The translations under genes were made by a program, and so were the position numbers. From Allobosea sp. OK403 (GTDB taxonomy: Bacteria; Pseudomonadota; Alphaproteobacteria; Rhizobiales; Beijerinckiaceae), in contig NZ_FOQV01000003.1 of assembly GCF_900113835.1 (NCBI RefSeq), positions 620,001 through 684,000 on the forward strand: a DNA stretch of 64,000 nucleotides. The letters run 5' to 3'. Positions within the stretch are counted from its first letter, which is position 1, and every line of letters starts with the position of its first letter. This document shows positions 9,225 to 18,088 of the stretch, piece by piece. The notes under the pieces were generated by a model. It was not told the origin of the DNA. It did no database searches and was given only the letters and a program-made list of their open reading frames with translations.

Positions 9225-10556
9225 ATGTCAACGACACCAACGACAGCGGAACGCGACGCCAGGATCGTCAACGCGCGCCACGGCGAGATCAATCCGGGCG
9301 AGATCGCGATCGGCGTCGTCATCGGCCGGACCTCCGAGTTCTTCGATTTCTTCGTCTACGCGATCGCATCGGTGATCGTGTTCCCCAAGCTCGTCTTCCC
9401 CTATTTGGATCCGCTGACCGGCACGCTGTATTCCTTCGCGATCTTCGCCCTGGCTTTCGTGGCGCGCCCACTCGGCACCGTCATCTTCATGGCGGTCGAC
9501 CGCGCCTATGGCAAAAGCGCCAAGCTGACGATCGCGCTGTTCCTGCTCGGCACCTCGACCGTGGCCATCGCCTTCCTGCCGGGTTACGAGCAGATCGGCG
9601 CGGCCTCGATCTGGCTTCTGGCGCTGGCGCGCATCGGCCAGGGCATCGCGCTCGGCGGCACCTGGGACGGGCTGGCCTCGCTGCTCGCCCTCAACGCCCC
9701 AGACAAATATCGCGGCTGGTATGCGATGATCCCGCAGCTCGGCGCACCGCTCGGGCTCATCGTGGCGAGCGTGCTCTTCGCCTTCTTCGTCGGCAATCTC
9801 TCGGCCGAGGATTTCTTCAGCTGGGGCTGGCGCTACCCGTTCTTCGTCGCCTTCGCGATCAATGTCGTGGCCCTGTTCGCCCGGCTGCGCATGGTCGCCA
9901 CGCCGGACTACCAAAAGCTGTTCGAGAACCGCGATCTCCACCCCGCACGCATCCGCGACACGCTGCGCAGCCAGGGCGGCAGCGTGTTGATCGGCGCCTT
10001 CGCGCCGCTGGCGAGCTTTGCCATGTTCCACATGGTCACGGTCTTCCCGCTGTCCTGGGTCTTCCTGTTCACGCAGGAGGGGCCGGCGCGCTTCCTGATC
10101 ATCGAAGCCGTCGGCGCCGTCTTCGGCATCGCGGCGATCGTCGCCTCCGGCCTGATCGCGGACAGTATCGGACGGCGTTCCCTGCTCGGCGGCTGCGCGG
10201 TGGCGATCGCCGTCTTCAGCGGGTTCGCGCCGCAATTGCTCGATGGCGGCGTGATCGGCGAGACGGTCTTCATGATCGTCGGCTTCGTGCTGCTCGGTCT
10301 CTCCTTCGGCCAGTCCTCCGGCGCCGTGGCCTCGAGCTTCTCGCCGGGCTTTCGCTATACCGGCTCGGCACTGACCTCGGATCTTGCCTGGCTCTTCGGC
10401 GCGGGCTTCGCCCCGCTTGCGGCCCTCTTGCTCTCGACCCAGTTCGGTCTGATTTCCGCGGGCGCCTATCTGCTCTCGGGCGCGGCCTGCACCTTGGTCG
10501 CGCTGCGCCTCAACCAGAGATGGGAGAGACGCAAACCCGAGGCTCCGCAAGTCTGA
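9225..10556 (+). CDS. MFS transporter, metabolite:H+ symporter-like
   Basis: A 443-residue inner-membrane protein with about twelve hydrophobic helices. The region TSEFFDFFVYAIASVIVFP at the first helix and FVARPLG at the second are characteristic of the metabolite:H+ symporter branch of the major facilitator superfamily, which includes proline/betaine and shikimate carriers. The conserved loop 2-3 motif is reduced to DRAYGKSAKLTIAL. Substrate cannot be assigned. The ATG at 9225 was chosen because it leaves a short cytosolic tail before the first helix; an upstream in-frame ATG would add 22 residues. It is divergent from cyoA. Confidence 0.85.
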   Translation: MSTTPTTAERDARIVNARHGEINPGEIAIGVVIGRTSEFFDFFVYAIASVIVFPKLVFPYLDPLTGTLYSFAIFALAFVARPLGTVIFMAVDRAYGKSAKLTIALFLLGTSTVAIAFLPGYEQIGAASIWLLALARIGQGIALGGTWDGLASLLALNAPDKYRGWYAMIPQLGAPLGLIVASVLFAFFVGNLSAEDFFSWGWRYPFFVAFAINVVALFARLRMVATPDYQKLFENRDLHPARIRDTLRSQGGSVLIGAFAPLASFAMFHMVTVFPLSWVFLFTQEGPARFLIIEAVGAVFGIAAIVASGLIADSIGRRSLLGGCAVAIAVFSGFAPQLLDGGVIGETVFMIVGFVLLGLSFGQSSGAVASSFSPGFRYTGSALTSDLAWLFGAGFAPLAALLLSTQFGLISAGAYLLSGAACTLVALRLNQRWERRKPEAPQV

Positions 10557-10724
10557 CGAAGCCGGCAGCTCGGCGGAGCCGCTCGTCTTCGCTTACGAAA
10601 AACCGATTCCTGCCTCGAAATTCTCCCCATCTTCGCCAGGATTCCGCCGCACTTCATTCAATCCCGGTTCATGGCGCTGCCTCGACACTGCAGCGCTCTG
10701 ATTTGTTTTTGCCGGGAGGGCGCA

Positions 10725-13685
10725 ATGCCTGGACTCCATCTCCTCCGTCTGGCGGTCGTCGCGCTCTGCGTCACCATCGGTCTTGCCCCCAGCCAGGCCC
10801 AGCAGTTGGAAAAGCGGATCGCGCTGGTCATCGGCAACGGCGCCTATCAGGCGAGCCCGCTGGCGACACCCGCCAATGATGCCGGCCTGATCGCGCAGAC
10901 CCTGCAAGCCGCCGGTTTCGACGTCGTCGGCGCGCGCGACCTCGACACCGCGACGCTGCGCTCCTCGCTGCGCGAATTCTTGGACAAGGCGAGCGCGTCG
11001 GGGCCCGACACCGTCGCGCTGGTCTATTTCGCCGGCAACGCCCTGCAATTCGAGGGTGAGAACTATCTCGTCCCGGTCGATGCGCGGATCGCGCGCGACG
11101 CCGATGTGCCGCTCGAGGCGGTTCGGCTGAGCGACCTCACCAAGCCCTTGGCGACCTTGCCCTTGAAGGCGCGCATCGTCGTGCTCGATGCCGCCTATGC
11201 CAATGGCTTCGCTAGATCCGGGCAGCCCCTCGCCGGCGGCCTGACGCTGATGCAGCCGGACCCCGGCACATTGCTCGCCTTCAATGCCGCTCCAGGCACG
11301 ATCGGCCCCGAGAACAAGGGCTCCTACGGCGCCTATGCGACCGCCCTTTCCGAGATGATCAAGGAAGGCGGCCTGCCGCTCGACGACCTGTTCGAGCGCG
11401 TCCGCCTGCGCGTCGATGCCCTGACGCATGGCGCCGAACTGCCCTGGCATGCCTCGCGCGTGCAGGCGCCGTTCCTGTTCTTCGAACGCACCCAGGCCGC
11501 CCCGCAAGCACAGGCAGTCCGCTTCTCCGAATTGCGCTCCAGGCCGATCCGCGATTTTGACGCCAGCGACGCTTATCTCGCGGCTTTGGCACGCGATACG
11601 ATGCGCGGCTATCTCGATTTCCTCGCCGCCTATCCCAGCGACCCGCTCGCCAAGCGCGTGCGCGCCATCGTCGCCGCGCGCCGCGAGGCCGCGACCTGGC
11701 GCGAGAGCGCCTTCGCCGACACGCCCGATGCCTATTGGTCCTATCTGCGGCGCTATCCGAGCGGCCCCCATGCCTATGATGCGCGCCGCCGTCTCGGCCA
11801 TTTCGCGGCCGTTCTGGAGCCGCCGGCCTCCTTTGCCATGCTCGCCTATGACGTTGCGCCGCCTCCGCCGGAGGAGGTCGTCTATGTCGAGCGCCCGGTC
11901 GTCTATTTCGCGGACCCGATCTACGATCTGCCGCCTCCGCCGCCGGTGCCGGTGTTCTTCCTGCCGCCGCGGCCGGCCTATTTCGTCGACCTGCCGCCGC
12001 CCCCGCCCCCTGCCGTCGCCTTCGTTCTGCCGATCCCGGTCTATCATCCGGTTCCAGTCTGGATCGAGCGTCCGGCCGATGTCGCCCCGCCGCCGCTCAA
12101 TGTCGTCAATGTCAACATCCACAACACGGTGGTGATCAACCAGGCCAATCAGACGGCGATCGTCACCAATCCGGCCGGACAGCAAGTTCCACCCATCCCG
12201 GCCAATCTGCTGCCGCCGCAGCCGGCCGCTCCGACACCGGCACCCGGCACCGGCCCGTCCAATTTCATCCAGGAGCATCCGGTCGCGAGCGCCGCGATAG
12301 CCGCCGCTGCCGTCGCACTGCCGGCAGCGGCCGCGCTGCACGCGGCGGGACAGCGGGCAAGACCTTCCGACGCACCAAGGCCCGCCAACGCCCCGGGCCA
12401 GCCGCCGGTCGCGGCACCCCAGGCGGTCGCGCCGAACCCGGCTGCGCCCCTCAACAATGCCCTGCCCGGCGTTCGCCCCCAGATACCTGCTCAAGCTGCG
12501 CCCACTCAGGCTGCACCTGCCCAGGCAGCTCCGGCCCCGGCCGCCAATCTGCAGCCGCAAGCGCAGCCGCTTCCCGGCGCCCATCCGCAGCCGCAGCGCC
12601 CCGGCCAAGCGCCGGCCCTGCCAGCCGCTCCGGGTGCGCAACCACTGCCCACTCCCAACGCGCCTGCCGCCGCCGGCCGCAACACGCTGCCGCAAACCCC
12701 AGGCGTAGCGCAGACGCCGGCTGTCCCGGCACGCGGCGCTCAGCCGGCGCCCAACGCCGCTGCTCCGGCACAGGCCAACCCGCAGACTGTACCGCCGGCA
12801 GCTCCGGGAGCGCAGCCGCTACCCACGCCGAATGCGCCTGCCACCGCCGGCCATAACGCGCAGCCGCAGACCCCGGGCGTAGCACAGACGCCAGCTGCCC
12901 CGGCCCGCGGCGCCCAGCCGGCGCCCAATGCCGCTGCTCCTGCACTGGCTAACCCGCAGTCTGTACCGCCTGCCGCTCCGGGAGCGCGGCCGCTGCCCAC
13001 ACCGAGTGCTCCTGCCACTGCCGGCCGCAGCGCTCCGCCGCAGGCTCCTGGCGTGGCGCAAACGCCAAACGCCCCGGTTCGCGGCGCCCAGCCAGCACCC
13101 GGCCCCGCCGCTCCCGCCCAGGCGAATCCGCAGGCGCCCCACCCGGCTGGACAAGCGACGCAGCCGGCCGCCCCCGCCACCATCGCTCGCCCCTCGCCCG
13201 CCTCGCCTCCTCAGGCCGGGACGAACGATGCTGCAGCTCAGCGCCAGCAACAGGCCGCTCAGCAACGCGCCCAACAAGCTGCTCAACAGCAGCAGGCGGC
13301 TCAGGCCGCCGCACAACAACGTGCCCAGCAAGCCTCTCAACAGCAGCGCCAGCAGCAAGCGGCCCAGGCCGCGGCTCAACAACGCGCCCAGCAGGCTGCA
13401 CAGCTACAGCAGCGCCAGCAGCAGGCGGCCCAGGCCGCGGCTCAGCAGCGCGCCCAACAAGCTGCACAGCAACAGCAGCGCCAGCAACAGGCGGCCCAGG
13501 CTGCAGCTCAGCAGCGCGCCCAACAGGCCGCCCAGCAACGGCAGCAGCAAGCGGCTCAAGCCCAACAGCAGGCCGCCCAGCAACGCGCCCGACAGGCGGC
13601 TCAGCAGGCAGCCCGTCCGCGCCCGGCGCCGCAGCAGCAGAAGCGGCCGGACTGCGGACATCCCGGCGAGCCGGTCTGCCACTGA
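10725..13685 (+). CDS. Exported caspase-fold protein lacking catalytic residues, with repeat-rich tail
   Basis: A 986-residue protein: signal peptide (1-25), caspase/metacaspase p20-like domain (about 28-265), a short segment resembling SPOR/TPR-like linkers (YLRRYPSGPHAYDARRRL), a Pro-rich stretch (about 385-480), an Ala-rich hydrophobic stretch, three 58-residue Pro/Ala repeats (about 635-808), a Gln/Ala block (about 836-960) and a Cys-containing end. The fold is clear from IALVIGNGAY and GENYLVPVDA. The His of the usual AGHG motif is Asn105 (AGNALQ) and the Cys of the usual DAC motif is Ala157 (LDAAYAN), so protease activity is not expected. GGGAGGG precedes the ATG at 10725. A periplasmic or surface scaffold role is inference. 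Confidence 0.85.
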   Translation: MPGLHLLRLAVVALCVTIGLAPSQAQQLEKRIALVIGNGAYQASPLATPANDAGLIAQTLQAAGFDVVGARDLDTATLRSSLREFLDKASASGPDTVALVYFAGNALQFEGENYLVPVDARIARDADVPLEAVRLSDLTKPLATLPLKARIVVLDAAYANGFARSGQPLAGGLTLMQPDPGTLLAFNAAPGTIGPENKGSYGAYATALSEMIKEGGLPLDDLFERVRLRVDALTHGAELPWHASRVQAPFLFFERTQAAPQAQAVRFSELRSRPIRDFDASDAYLAALARDTMRGYLDFLAAYPSDPLAKRVRAIVAARREAATWRESAFADTPDAYWSYLRRYPSGPHAYDARRRLGHFAAVLEPPASFAMLAYDVAPPPPEEVVYVERPVVYFADPIYDLPPPPPVPVFFLPPRPAYFVDLPPPPPPAVAFVLPIPVYHPVPVWIERPADVAPPPLNVVNVNIHNTVVINQANQTAIVTNPAGQQVPPIPANLLPPQPAAPTPAPGTGPSNFIQEHPVASAAIAAAAVALPAAAALHAAGQRARPSDAPRPANAPGQPPVAAPQAVAPNPAAPLNNALPGVRPQIPAQAAPTQAAPAQAAPAPAANLQPQAQPLPGAHPQPQRPGQAPALPAAPGAQPLPTPNAPAAAGRNTLPQTPGVAQTPAVPARGAQPAPNAAAPAQANPQTVPPAAPGAQPLPTPNAPATAGHNAQPQTPGVAQTPAAPARGAQPAPNAAAPALANPQSVPPAAPGARPLPTPSAPATAGRSAPPQAPGVAQTPNAPVRGAQPAPGPAAPAQANPQAPHPAGQATQPAAPATIARPSPASPPQAGTNDAAAQRQQQAAQQRAQQAAQQQQAAQAAAQQRAQQASQQQRQQQAAQAAAQQRAQQAAQLQQRQQQAAQAAAQQRAQQAAQQQQRQQQAAQAAAQQRAQQAAQQRQQQAAQAQQQAAQQRARQAAQQAARPRPAPQQQKRPDCGHPGEPVCH
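12627..13148 (+). repeat. Three tandem 174-bp coding repeats
   Basis: Units begin at 12627, 12801 and 12975, exactly 174 bp apart, each encoding 58 residues that start APGAQPLPTP or a variant. The first two are most alike and the third is more diverged. They lie inside the pseudo-caspase gene and keep the frame, so unit gain or loss would change protein length without truncation. Confidence 0.85.
13232..13611 (+). repeat. Gln/Ala codon repeat block
   Basis: A low-complexity coding tract of CAG, CAA, GCC and GCT codons that gives units such as QQRAQQAAQ about a dozen times. It probably forms a long alpha-helix or coiled coil at the end of the pseudo-caspase. The irregular units argue for slippage and recombination as the source. 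Confidence 0.8.
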
Positions 13686-13700
13686 TCAGTTCGAGGGCTT

Positions 13701-13781
13701 AGAGCGTTTTCGAGCGAAGTGGACACCGGTTCGCTCGCGACAAACGCGAAGCGTTTGCGCGGAGAAAACGCGTTAAAACAA
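13701..13781. repeat. Dispersed palindromic repeat, family A, copy 1
   Basis: The element begins AGAGCGTTTTCGAGCGAAGT and runs to GAAAACGCGTTAAAACAA, with GCGTTTTC and GAAAACGC as arms. It is an expanded version of the copies at 27583-27636, 54612-54672 and 60638-60700, with about 25 extra bases in the middle. It lies in the convergent gap after the pseudo-caspase gene and may act as a bidirectional terminator, which is inference. Confidence 0.7.
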
Positions 13782-13812
13782 TAATAGCGTGACGCCGGAG
13801 AACGCCCCGGCC

Positions 13813-14721
13813 TCACGCCTCGGGCTTGACGCTCCAGCTCATCGCCCGGCTTTCGCCGGGCGCCAGCAGCAGGATGCCGGGCTTCTCCGTGAACTCGCCA
13901 TCCCAGCCGAGCGGGCTCGCCATGCCGAACCAGGGCTCGATGCACAGGAAGGGCGCGCCATCGGGCTTCGACCAGATGCCGAGATCGCGATAGCCTTCCC
14001 ACGAGACCTTGATGGCCCGCGCCGTGCGCCCGGCCTCGTCCCTTGCGATGAAGCGGACGGAGCGGCTGGCGAGTGAAGGCAGGATCAGCGCGTCCTTCGC
14101 GAACAACTCCGGCGATAGCGGCAGGACACGGCCCTGCAGCGGCAATGGCGCCCGCGCATCGAGCAATCCGTCGGTCAGCAGGACCGCGCTTGCCTCCTCC
14201 GGCGCATCAAACTCCAGGACCTCGAACTCCAGGACATGGCGCTCCTTGGGAACGCCGGAAATCAGGGGCCAGTTGAAGGCGGGATGGGCGCCGACGCTGC
14301 AGGGCAGCACGACATCGCCCGGATTGGCCACGCGCGTCGTCACGCTCAGCGCGCCGTCAGCGATGGCGTAGGTCAGTTCGAGGATGAAGCGGAATGGATA
14401 GACAGCTTGCGTCTGCGCATTCTCGGTCAGGCGCAGCACAGCCCGCGCCTCGCTCCGCTCCACCCAGTCGAACAGGCTGTCACGAGCGAAGCCATGCTGG
14501 GTCATGGCGTAGTCGCGACCCTGATGCCGCAGCCGGCCCTCCGCCAGCCGCCCGACGATCGGGAACAGCACCGGAGAGTGGCGCGGCCATTGCGGCCCGG
14601 CCTGCCAGAGGAGCTCGCCTTCCTGCGCGCCCAGCAAGCTGATCAATTCGGCGCCGTCCGGTTTGATGGTTGCCGACAGCATCGCGTCGCCGATGCTGTG
14701 GCTGGCTTGCGAGGGTTGCAT
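13813..14721 (-). CDS. Aldose 1-epimerase (mutarotase) family protein
   Basis: A 302-residue protein of the galactose mutarotase fold. The region SPVLFPIVGRL, the QHGFAR motif carrying a family His, and SVGAHPAFNWPL with a second His match the LacX/YeaD-like branch. Such enzymes interconvert alpha and beta anomers of sugars or sugar phosphates in the cytosol. The C-terminal catalytic Glu probably lies in LCIEPWFGM. The substrate is not predictable from the sequence. It is convergent with the pseudo-caspase and divergent from the crotonase gene, with no operon partner. Confidence 0.85.
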   Translation of the reverse strand: MQPSQASHSIGDAMLSATIKPDGAELISLLGAQEGELLWQAGPQWPRHSPVLFPIVGRLAEGRLRHQGRDYAMTQHGFARDSLFDWVERSEARAVLRLTENAQTQAVYPFRFILELTYAIADGALSVTTRVANPGDVVLPCSVGAHPAFNWPLISGVPKERHVLEFEVLEFDAPEEASAVLLTDGLLDARAPLPLQGRVLPLSPELFAKDALILPSLASRSVRFIARDEAGRTARAIKVSWEGYRDLGIWSKPDGAPFLCIEPWFGMASPLGWDGEFTEKPGILLLAPGESRAMSWSVKPEA

Positions 14722-14877
14722 GCGGGTCTCTCCGTTTCCCGTCGGACGGGCGCGCGTCCGGTGTGTGCGCGAGCAGCATTCCTAGAGCATTCCGAAAGAA
14801 CTCGGCTACTCTGCCACCGGCATCGCATGGCCGCGCATACGCCTTGCGATCGAGGACACGGAGCTTTGCAAGGCAAG

Positions 14878-15660
14878 ATGGGCACGGTTCGCTACGAGAC
14901 GGAGAACGGCATCGCCCGGCTGGTCCTCGACCAGCCCGAGAAAATGAACGCAATGAGCTATGAGATGTGGGCGAGCCTGCCCGGCCTCGTCGCCCGTGCG
15001 GAGACCGACCGCGAGGTGCGCGCCATCGTCGTCACAGGCGAAGGCGGGCGCGCCTTCTGCGCAGGCGCCGATATCTCGCAATTCGGCGAGAAGCGCGACA
15101 GCGCCACCGAGACCCGGGCTTATGACGAGGCCTATCTGCAAGGCTGCGCCGCGCTGGTCCAGGCCACCAAGCCGACGATCGCGCTCATTCGCGGCGTCTG
15201 CTTCGGCGGCGGCTTCGGGCTGGCGATGAGCTGCGACCTCAGGCTGGCGCGGGCCGATTCGCGCTTCCGCATTCCCGCCGCGCGGCTCGGCCTCGGCTAT
15301 GCCTATGAGGGCGTGCGCATGCTGGTGGCCAAGCTCGGCTTCGGCCCTGCATCCGACCTCCTGCTCAGCGCCCGCATCATTGCAGGCGAGGAGGCGCTGC
15401 GCCTGGGCGTCGTCACCGCGCTCTGGGGCGCGGAAAGCTTCGAGCAGGAGGCTTCCGACTACCTCGCGCGGATCGCCGGCAATGCGCCGCTGACCTTGCG
15501 CGCGCTCAAACATGCACTGAGCGAGCTCGCCCGTCCCGAGAGCGAGCGGGACATTGCCGCTGTCGAAGCCTCCATCGCGGCCTGCTTCAGCAGCAGCGAT
15601 TATCGCGAGGGCCAGCGCGCCTTCAAGGAGAAGCGCGAGCCGGCTTTCACCGGAGAATAG
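14878..15660 (+). CDS. Enoyl-CoA hydratase/isomerase (crotonase) superfamily protein
   Basis: A 260-residue crotonase-fold protein. The CoA and oxyanion-hole regions are clear: AFCAGADISQF (about 59-69) and CFGGGFGLAMSCDLRLA (about 106-122). The usual catalytic Glu positions look substituted: the segment equivalent to PE-V reads PAARLGLGY, and the following one LLLSARII. It may therefore not be a standard enoyl-CoA hydratase; some crotonases catalyse isomerisation, decarboxylation or thioester hydrolysis instead. I chose the ATG at 14878, after AAGGCAAG, since the usual N-terminus is short. It lies 47 bases before an SDR gene, so the two may share a pathway. Confidence 0.83.
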   Translation: MGTVRYETENGIARLVLDQPEKMNAMSYEMWASLPGLVARAETDREVRAIVVTGEGGRAFCAGADISQFGEKRDSATETRAYDEAYLQGCAALVQATKPTIALIRGVCFGGGFGLAMSCDLRLARADSRFRIPAARLGLGYAYEGVRMLVAKLGFGPASDLLLSARIIAGEEALRLGVVTALWGAESFEQEASDYLARIAGNAPLTLRALKHALSELARPESERDIAAVEASIAACFSSSDYREGQRAFKEKREPAFTGE

Positions 15661-15707
15661 AGCCCCGGAACGACAGCCATCGCGGCATCGCAACAAGGAT
15701 CAATCGC

Positions 15708-16475
15708 ATGGATCTGAAACTGACCGGCCGCCGCGTCCTGATCACGGGCGGCTCGAAAGGCATCGGCGCGGCCTGCGCGAAAACCTTCCTGGCCGAGGGT
15801 TGTTCCGTCGTTCTCGTCGCGCGCGACACTGAGCGCCTCGCGGCCACGGCGGCGGCCCTGGGCGAGGCCAACCGCGTCGCGAGCTGCGCTGCCGATCTCT
15901 CGGTCGCGGCCGAGCGCGAGCGCGTTGCAGCCAGCTACCCCGATATCGACATCCTGGTGAACAATGCCGGCGCGATCCCCGGCGGCGGGCTGCTCGATCT
16001 TTCCATGGAAAGCTGGGAGCAGGCCTGGGCGCTGAAGGTGATGGGCTATATCCATCTGACCAAGCTCTATCTGGCGGGGATGAGGGAGCGGAAGGCCGGC
16101 ATCATCGTCAACATCATCGGCGGGGCTGGGCGCAGCCCGCGCTATGACTATGTCTGCGGCGGCACCGGCAACGCCGCCTTGATGGCCTTCACCAGCGCTG
16201 TCGGCGGAAAATCGGTTGATTGGGGCGTGCGCGTCTTCGGCATCAATCCCTCACAGACCCGCACCGACCGGATCATTTCGCTCAGCAAGCGGCGTGCTGC
16301 GACTTCGCTCGGCGACGAAGCGCGCTGGGAGGAGATGCTGACGAACCTACCGCTCGACCGGCTGATCGAACCCGAGGAGATCGCCAACGCCGCCGCCTTC
16401 CTGGCCTCGCCGGCCTGCGGCTATGTCAGCGGCACGGTGCTCGATGTCGATGGCGGCGGAGCGTTTCGGGCGTGA
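15708..16475 (+). CDS. SDR family oxidoreductase, atypical active site
   Basis: A 255-residue short-chain dehydrogenase/reductase. The cofactor motif TGGSKGIG (13-20), NNAGAIPGG (85-93) and the C-terminal YVSGTVLDVDGG are typical. The catalytic YxxxK is absent: the segment reads SPRYDYVCGGTGN (143-155), with no Lys four residues after either Tyr. A subgroup of SDRs shares this, and its activity is poorly defined. Ser42-type phosphate binding is not obvious, while RDTER after the second strand suggests NADP preference; that is inference. It follows the crotonase gene in the same direction. Confidence 0.85.
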   Translation: MDLKLTGRRVLITGGSKGIGAACAKTFLAEGCSVVLVARDTERLAATAAALGEANRVASCAADLSVAAERERVAASYPDIDILVNNAGAIPGGGLLDLSMESWEQAWALKVMGYIHLTKLYLAGMRERKAGIIVNIIGGAGRSPRYDYVCGGTGNAALMAFTSAVGGKSVDWGVRVFGINPSQTRTDRIISLSKRRAATSLGDEARWEEMLTNLPLDRLIEPEEIANAAAFLASPACGYVSGTVLDVDGGGAFRA

Positions 16476-16516
16476 CGGCGTTTCCCGTCAGGGGGCAGTG
16501 AGACCCGTCTCACGGA

Positions 16517-16909
16517 TCAATACTCGGCGTAGATCTCGATGACATTGTCCTCGGGATCGCGAAAGAACAGCGTGCGGTGCCGCCAATTGGGCAGATCGGT
16601 CGGCTCCCTGAGGATCGGCACGCCCTTGGCGACCAGTTCCGCATGGCAGGCATCGACCGCGGGAGGCGCCACGCGAAAGGCAAGCTGAACCGCCGCCGAT
16701 CCGGGCAGCGCCTTGCCGTCGTCGCAGACGCTCCACACGCCGCGCGACCGTAACGCAAGCAGCGCTGCGCCGACGCGAAAGCTGACCCAGTTCTCGAGAT
16801 CGACCTCAATCGGAAACTGCATGATGTCTCGGTAAAACGCGCGCGTTTCCGCCATCCTGTTGCACAAGATGACGGTGTAATCGAGGTTGCCTATCCCGCC
16901 CAGGCTCAC
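16517..16909 (-). CDS. VOC (glyoxalase/bleomycin resistance) family protein
   Basis: A 130-residue protein with the paired beta-alpha-beta-beta-beta units of the vicinal oxygen chelate fold. It starts with LDYTVILCNRMAETRAFYRD and ends with FRDPEDNVIEIYAEY, where the final Glu is a typical metal ligand. VOC proteins include isomerases, dioxygenases and resistance proteins; substrate and reaction cannot be inferred here. It stands 23 bases after anmK ends on the same strand, so it may share that transcript. Confidence 0.85.
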   Translation of the reverse strand: MSLGGIGNLDYTVILCNRMAETRAFYRDIMQFPIEVDLENWVSFRVGAALLALRSRGVWSVCDDGKALPGSAAVQLAFRVAPPAVDACHAELVAKGVPILREPTDLPNWRHRTLFFRDPEDNVIEIYAEY

Positions 16910-16932
16910 TGCGATGCTCCTTGATCTTGCGG

Positions 16933-18048
16933 TCAGCCGACGCGATTCAAGCGCCCACCCGTCAGCGGCTGCGGCACGCCGGTCGTGCCGGGCAGGCTGA
17001 GCGGCAGCCCCTTGACCGAGCGGATCGCAAGATAGGCGAAGGTCTGGGCTTCCAGCGCATCGCCGTCCCAGCCCGCCGCCTCGACCGGCTCGACGGGAAC
17101 GCCGAGGCGGCTTTCGAGCCGCGCCATGAAATGCCGGTTCAGCCGCCCGCCGCCGGTGACGAGCCAGCGCTTGGGCACGCCAGGTACATGGCGCAGCGAG
17201 GCGACGACGCTCTCGACCGTGAAGGCGGCGAGCGTGGCTGCGCCATCGGCATCCGGCAAGGCCTCGACCACCTGGGCGCGGCGGTGGAAATCGTTGCGGT
17301 CGAGCGATTTCGGCGCGGGGCGGTCGAAATAGGGGTTCTGCATGAAGTCCGCGACAAGATCCTGCCGCACCTGCCCGCTCGCTGCGAGCGCACCGTCCGC
17401 ATCATAGCTGCGGCCCTGCCGGCGCAGCACGAAATCGTCGAGGATCGCGCTCGCCGGGCCGGTGTCGAAGGCGATCACGGTCTCGCCGTCGATATAGGTG
17501 ACGTTGCCGACGCCGCCGAGATTGAGGACCATGACCGGCTGCTCCAGCGCCTGCGCCAATGCCCTGTGATAGAGCGGCGCGAAGGGCGCCCCCTCGCCGC
17601 CGGCCGCGACATCGGCATGGCGGAAGCGATCGACGGTGGCGATGCCGAGCGCCCGTGCCACGGCCGGCCCATCGATGAGCTGGCGGGTGAAGCGCTGTTC
17701 GGGCCGGTGATAGACGGTCTGGCCGTGCAGGCCGACGAGATCGATCCTGGCGGGATCAAGCTTCTGCTCGGCGATGAAACGCTCGACCGCAGCGAGATGG
17801 TCGGCGGTCACTGCTGCCTCGAGCTCGACAAGCGGCTCGGTCAGCGCGCGCTCGGCCTCGGCGACCAGCGCCTGCAATTCACGCCGCGTAGTGTCGCGAT
17901 AGGGATAGGAGGCCCCGGCGCCGAAGCGCGGCGTGTCCTGGCCGTCGCTGGTGACGATCGACACGTCGATACCATCCATCGAGGTGCCGCTGATGACGCC
18001 GATGGCGGTGAGGGTGGTCTTGTCGTGCAGCGTCACTATGTTCGCCAT
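16933..18048 (-). CDS. anmK: Anhydro-N-acetylmuramic acid kinase
   Basis: A 371-residue sugar kinase of the ASKHA fold. AnmK hydrolyses and phosphorylates 1,6-anhydro-MurNAc to MurNAc-6-phosphate in cytosolic recycling of murein. The ATP motif GTSMDGIDVSIV lies at about 20-31, VLNLGGVGNVTYI and AFDTGPAS follow in order, and WLVTGGGRLNRHFM is the C-terminal nucleotide region. Length and motif order match the family. No etherase or amidase of the pathway lies nearby. Confidence 0.93.
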   Translation of the reverse strand: MANIVTLHDKTTLTAIGVISGTSMDGIDVSIVTSDGQDTPRFGAGASYPYRDTTRRELQALVAEAERALTEPLVELEAAVTADHLAAVERFIAEQKLDPARIDLVGLHGQTVYHRPEQRFTRQLIDGPAVARALGIATVDRFRHADVAAGGEGAPFAPLYHRALAQALEQPVMVLNLGGVGNVTYIDGETVIAFDTGPASAILDDFVLRRQGRSYDADGALAASGQVRQDLVADFMQNPYFDRPAPKSLDRNDFHRRAQVVEALPDADGAATLAAFTVESVVASLRHVPGVPKRWLVTGGGRLNRHFMARLESRLGVPVEPVEAAGWDGDALEAQTFAYLAIRSVKGLPLSLPGTTGVPQPLTGGRLNRVG

Positions 18049-18088
18049 CCTCGGTCACGAACGCGGCGCCATCCCAGAATCAAACGCC

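Noticed and set aside
10593..12695. A 700-codon open frame antisense to the pseudo-caspase gene
   Set aside because: Arg/Gly-rich composition typical of the reverse strand of a GC-rich gene; no recognisable domain, and the sense frame has a signal peptide, domain and ribosome site.
13232..13611. Possible CRISPR-like array in the repeated tract
   Set aside because: Units are short, irregular and in frame with a gene; there are no unique spacers of constant length and no cas genes.
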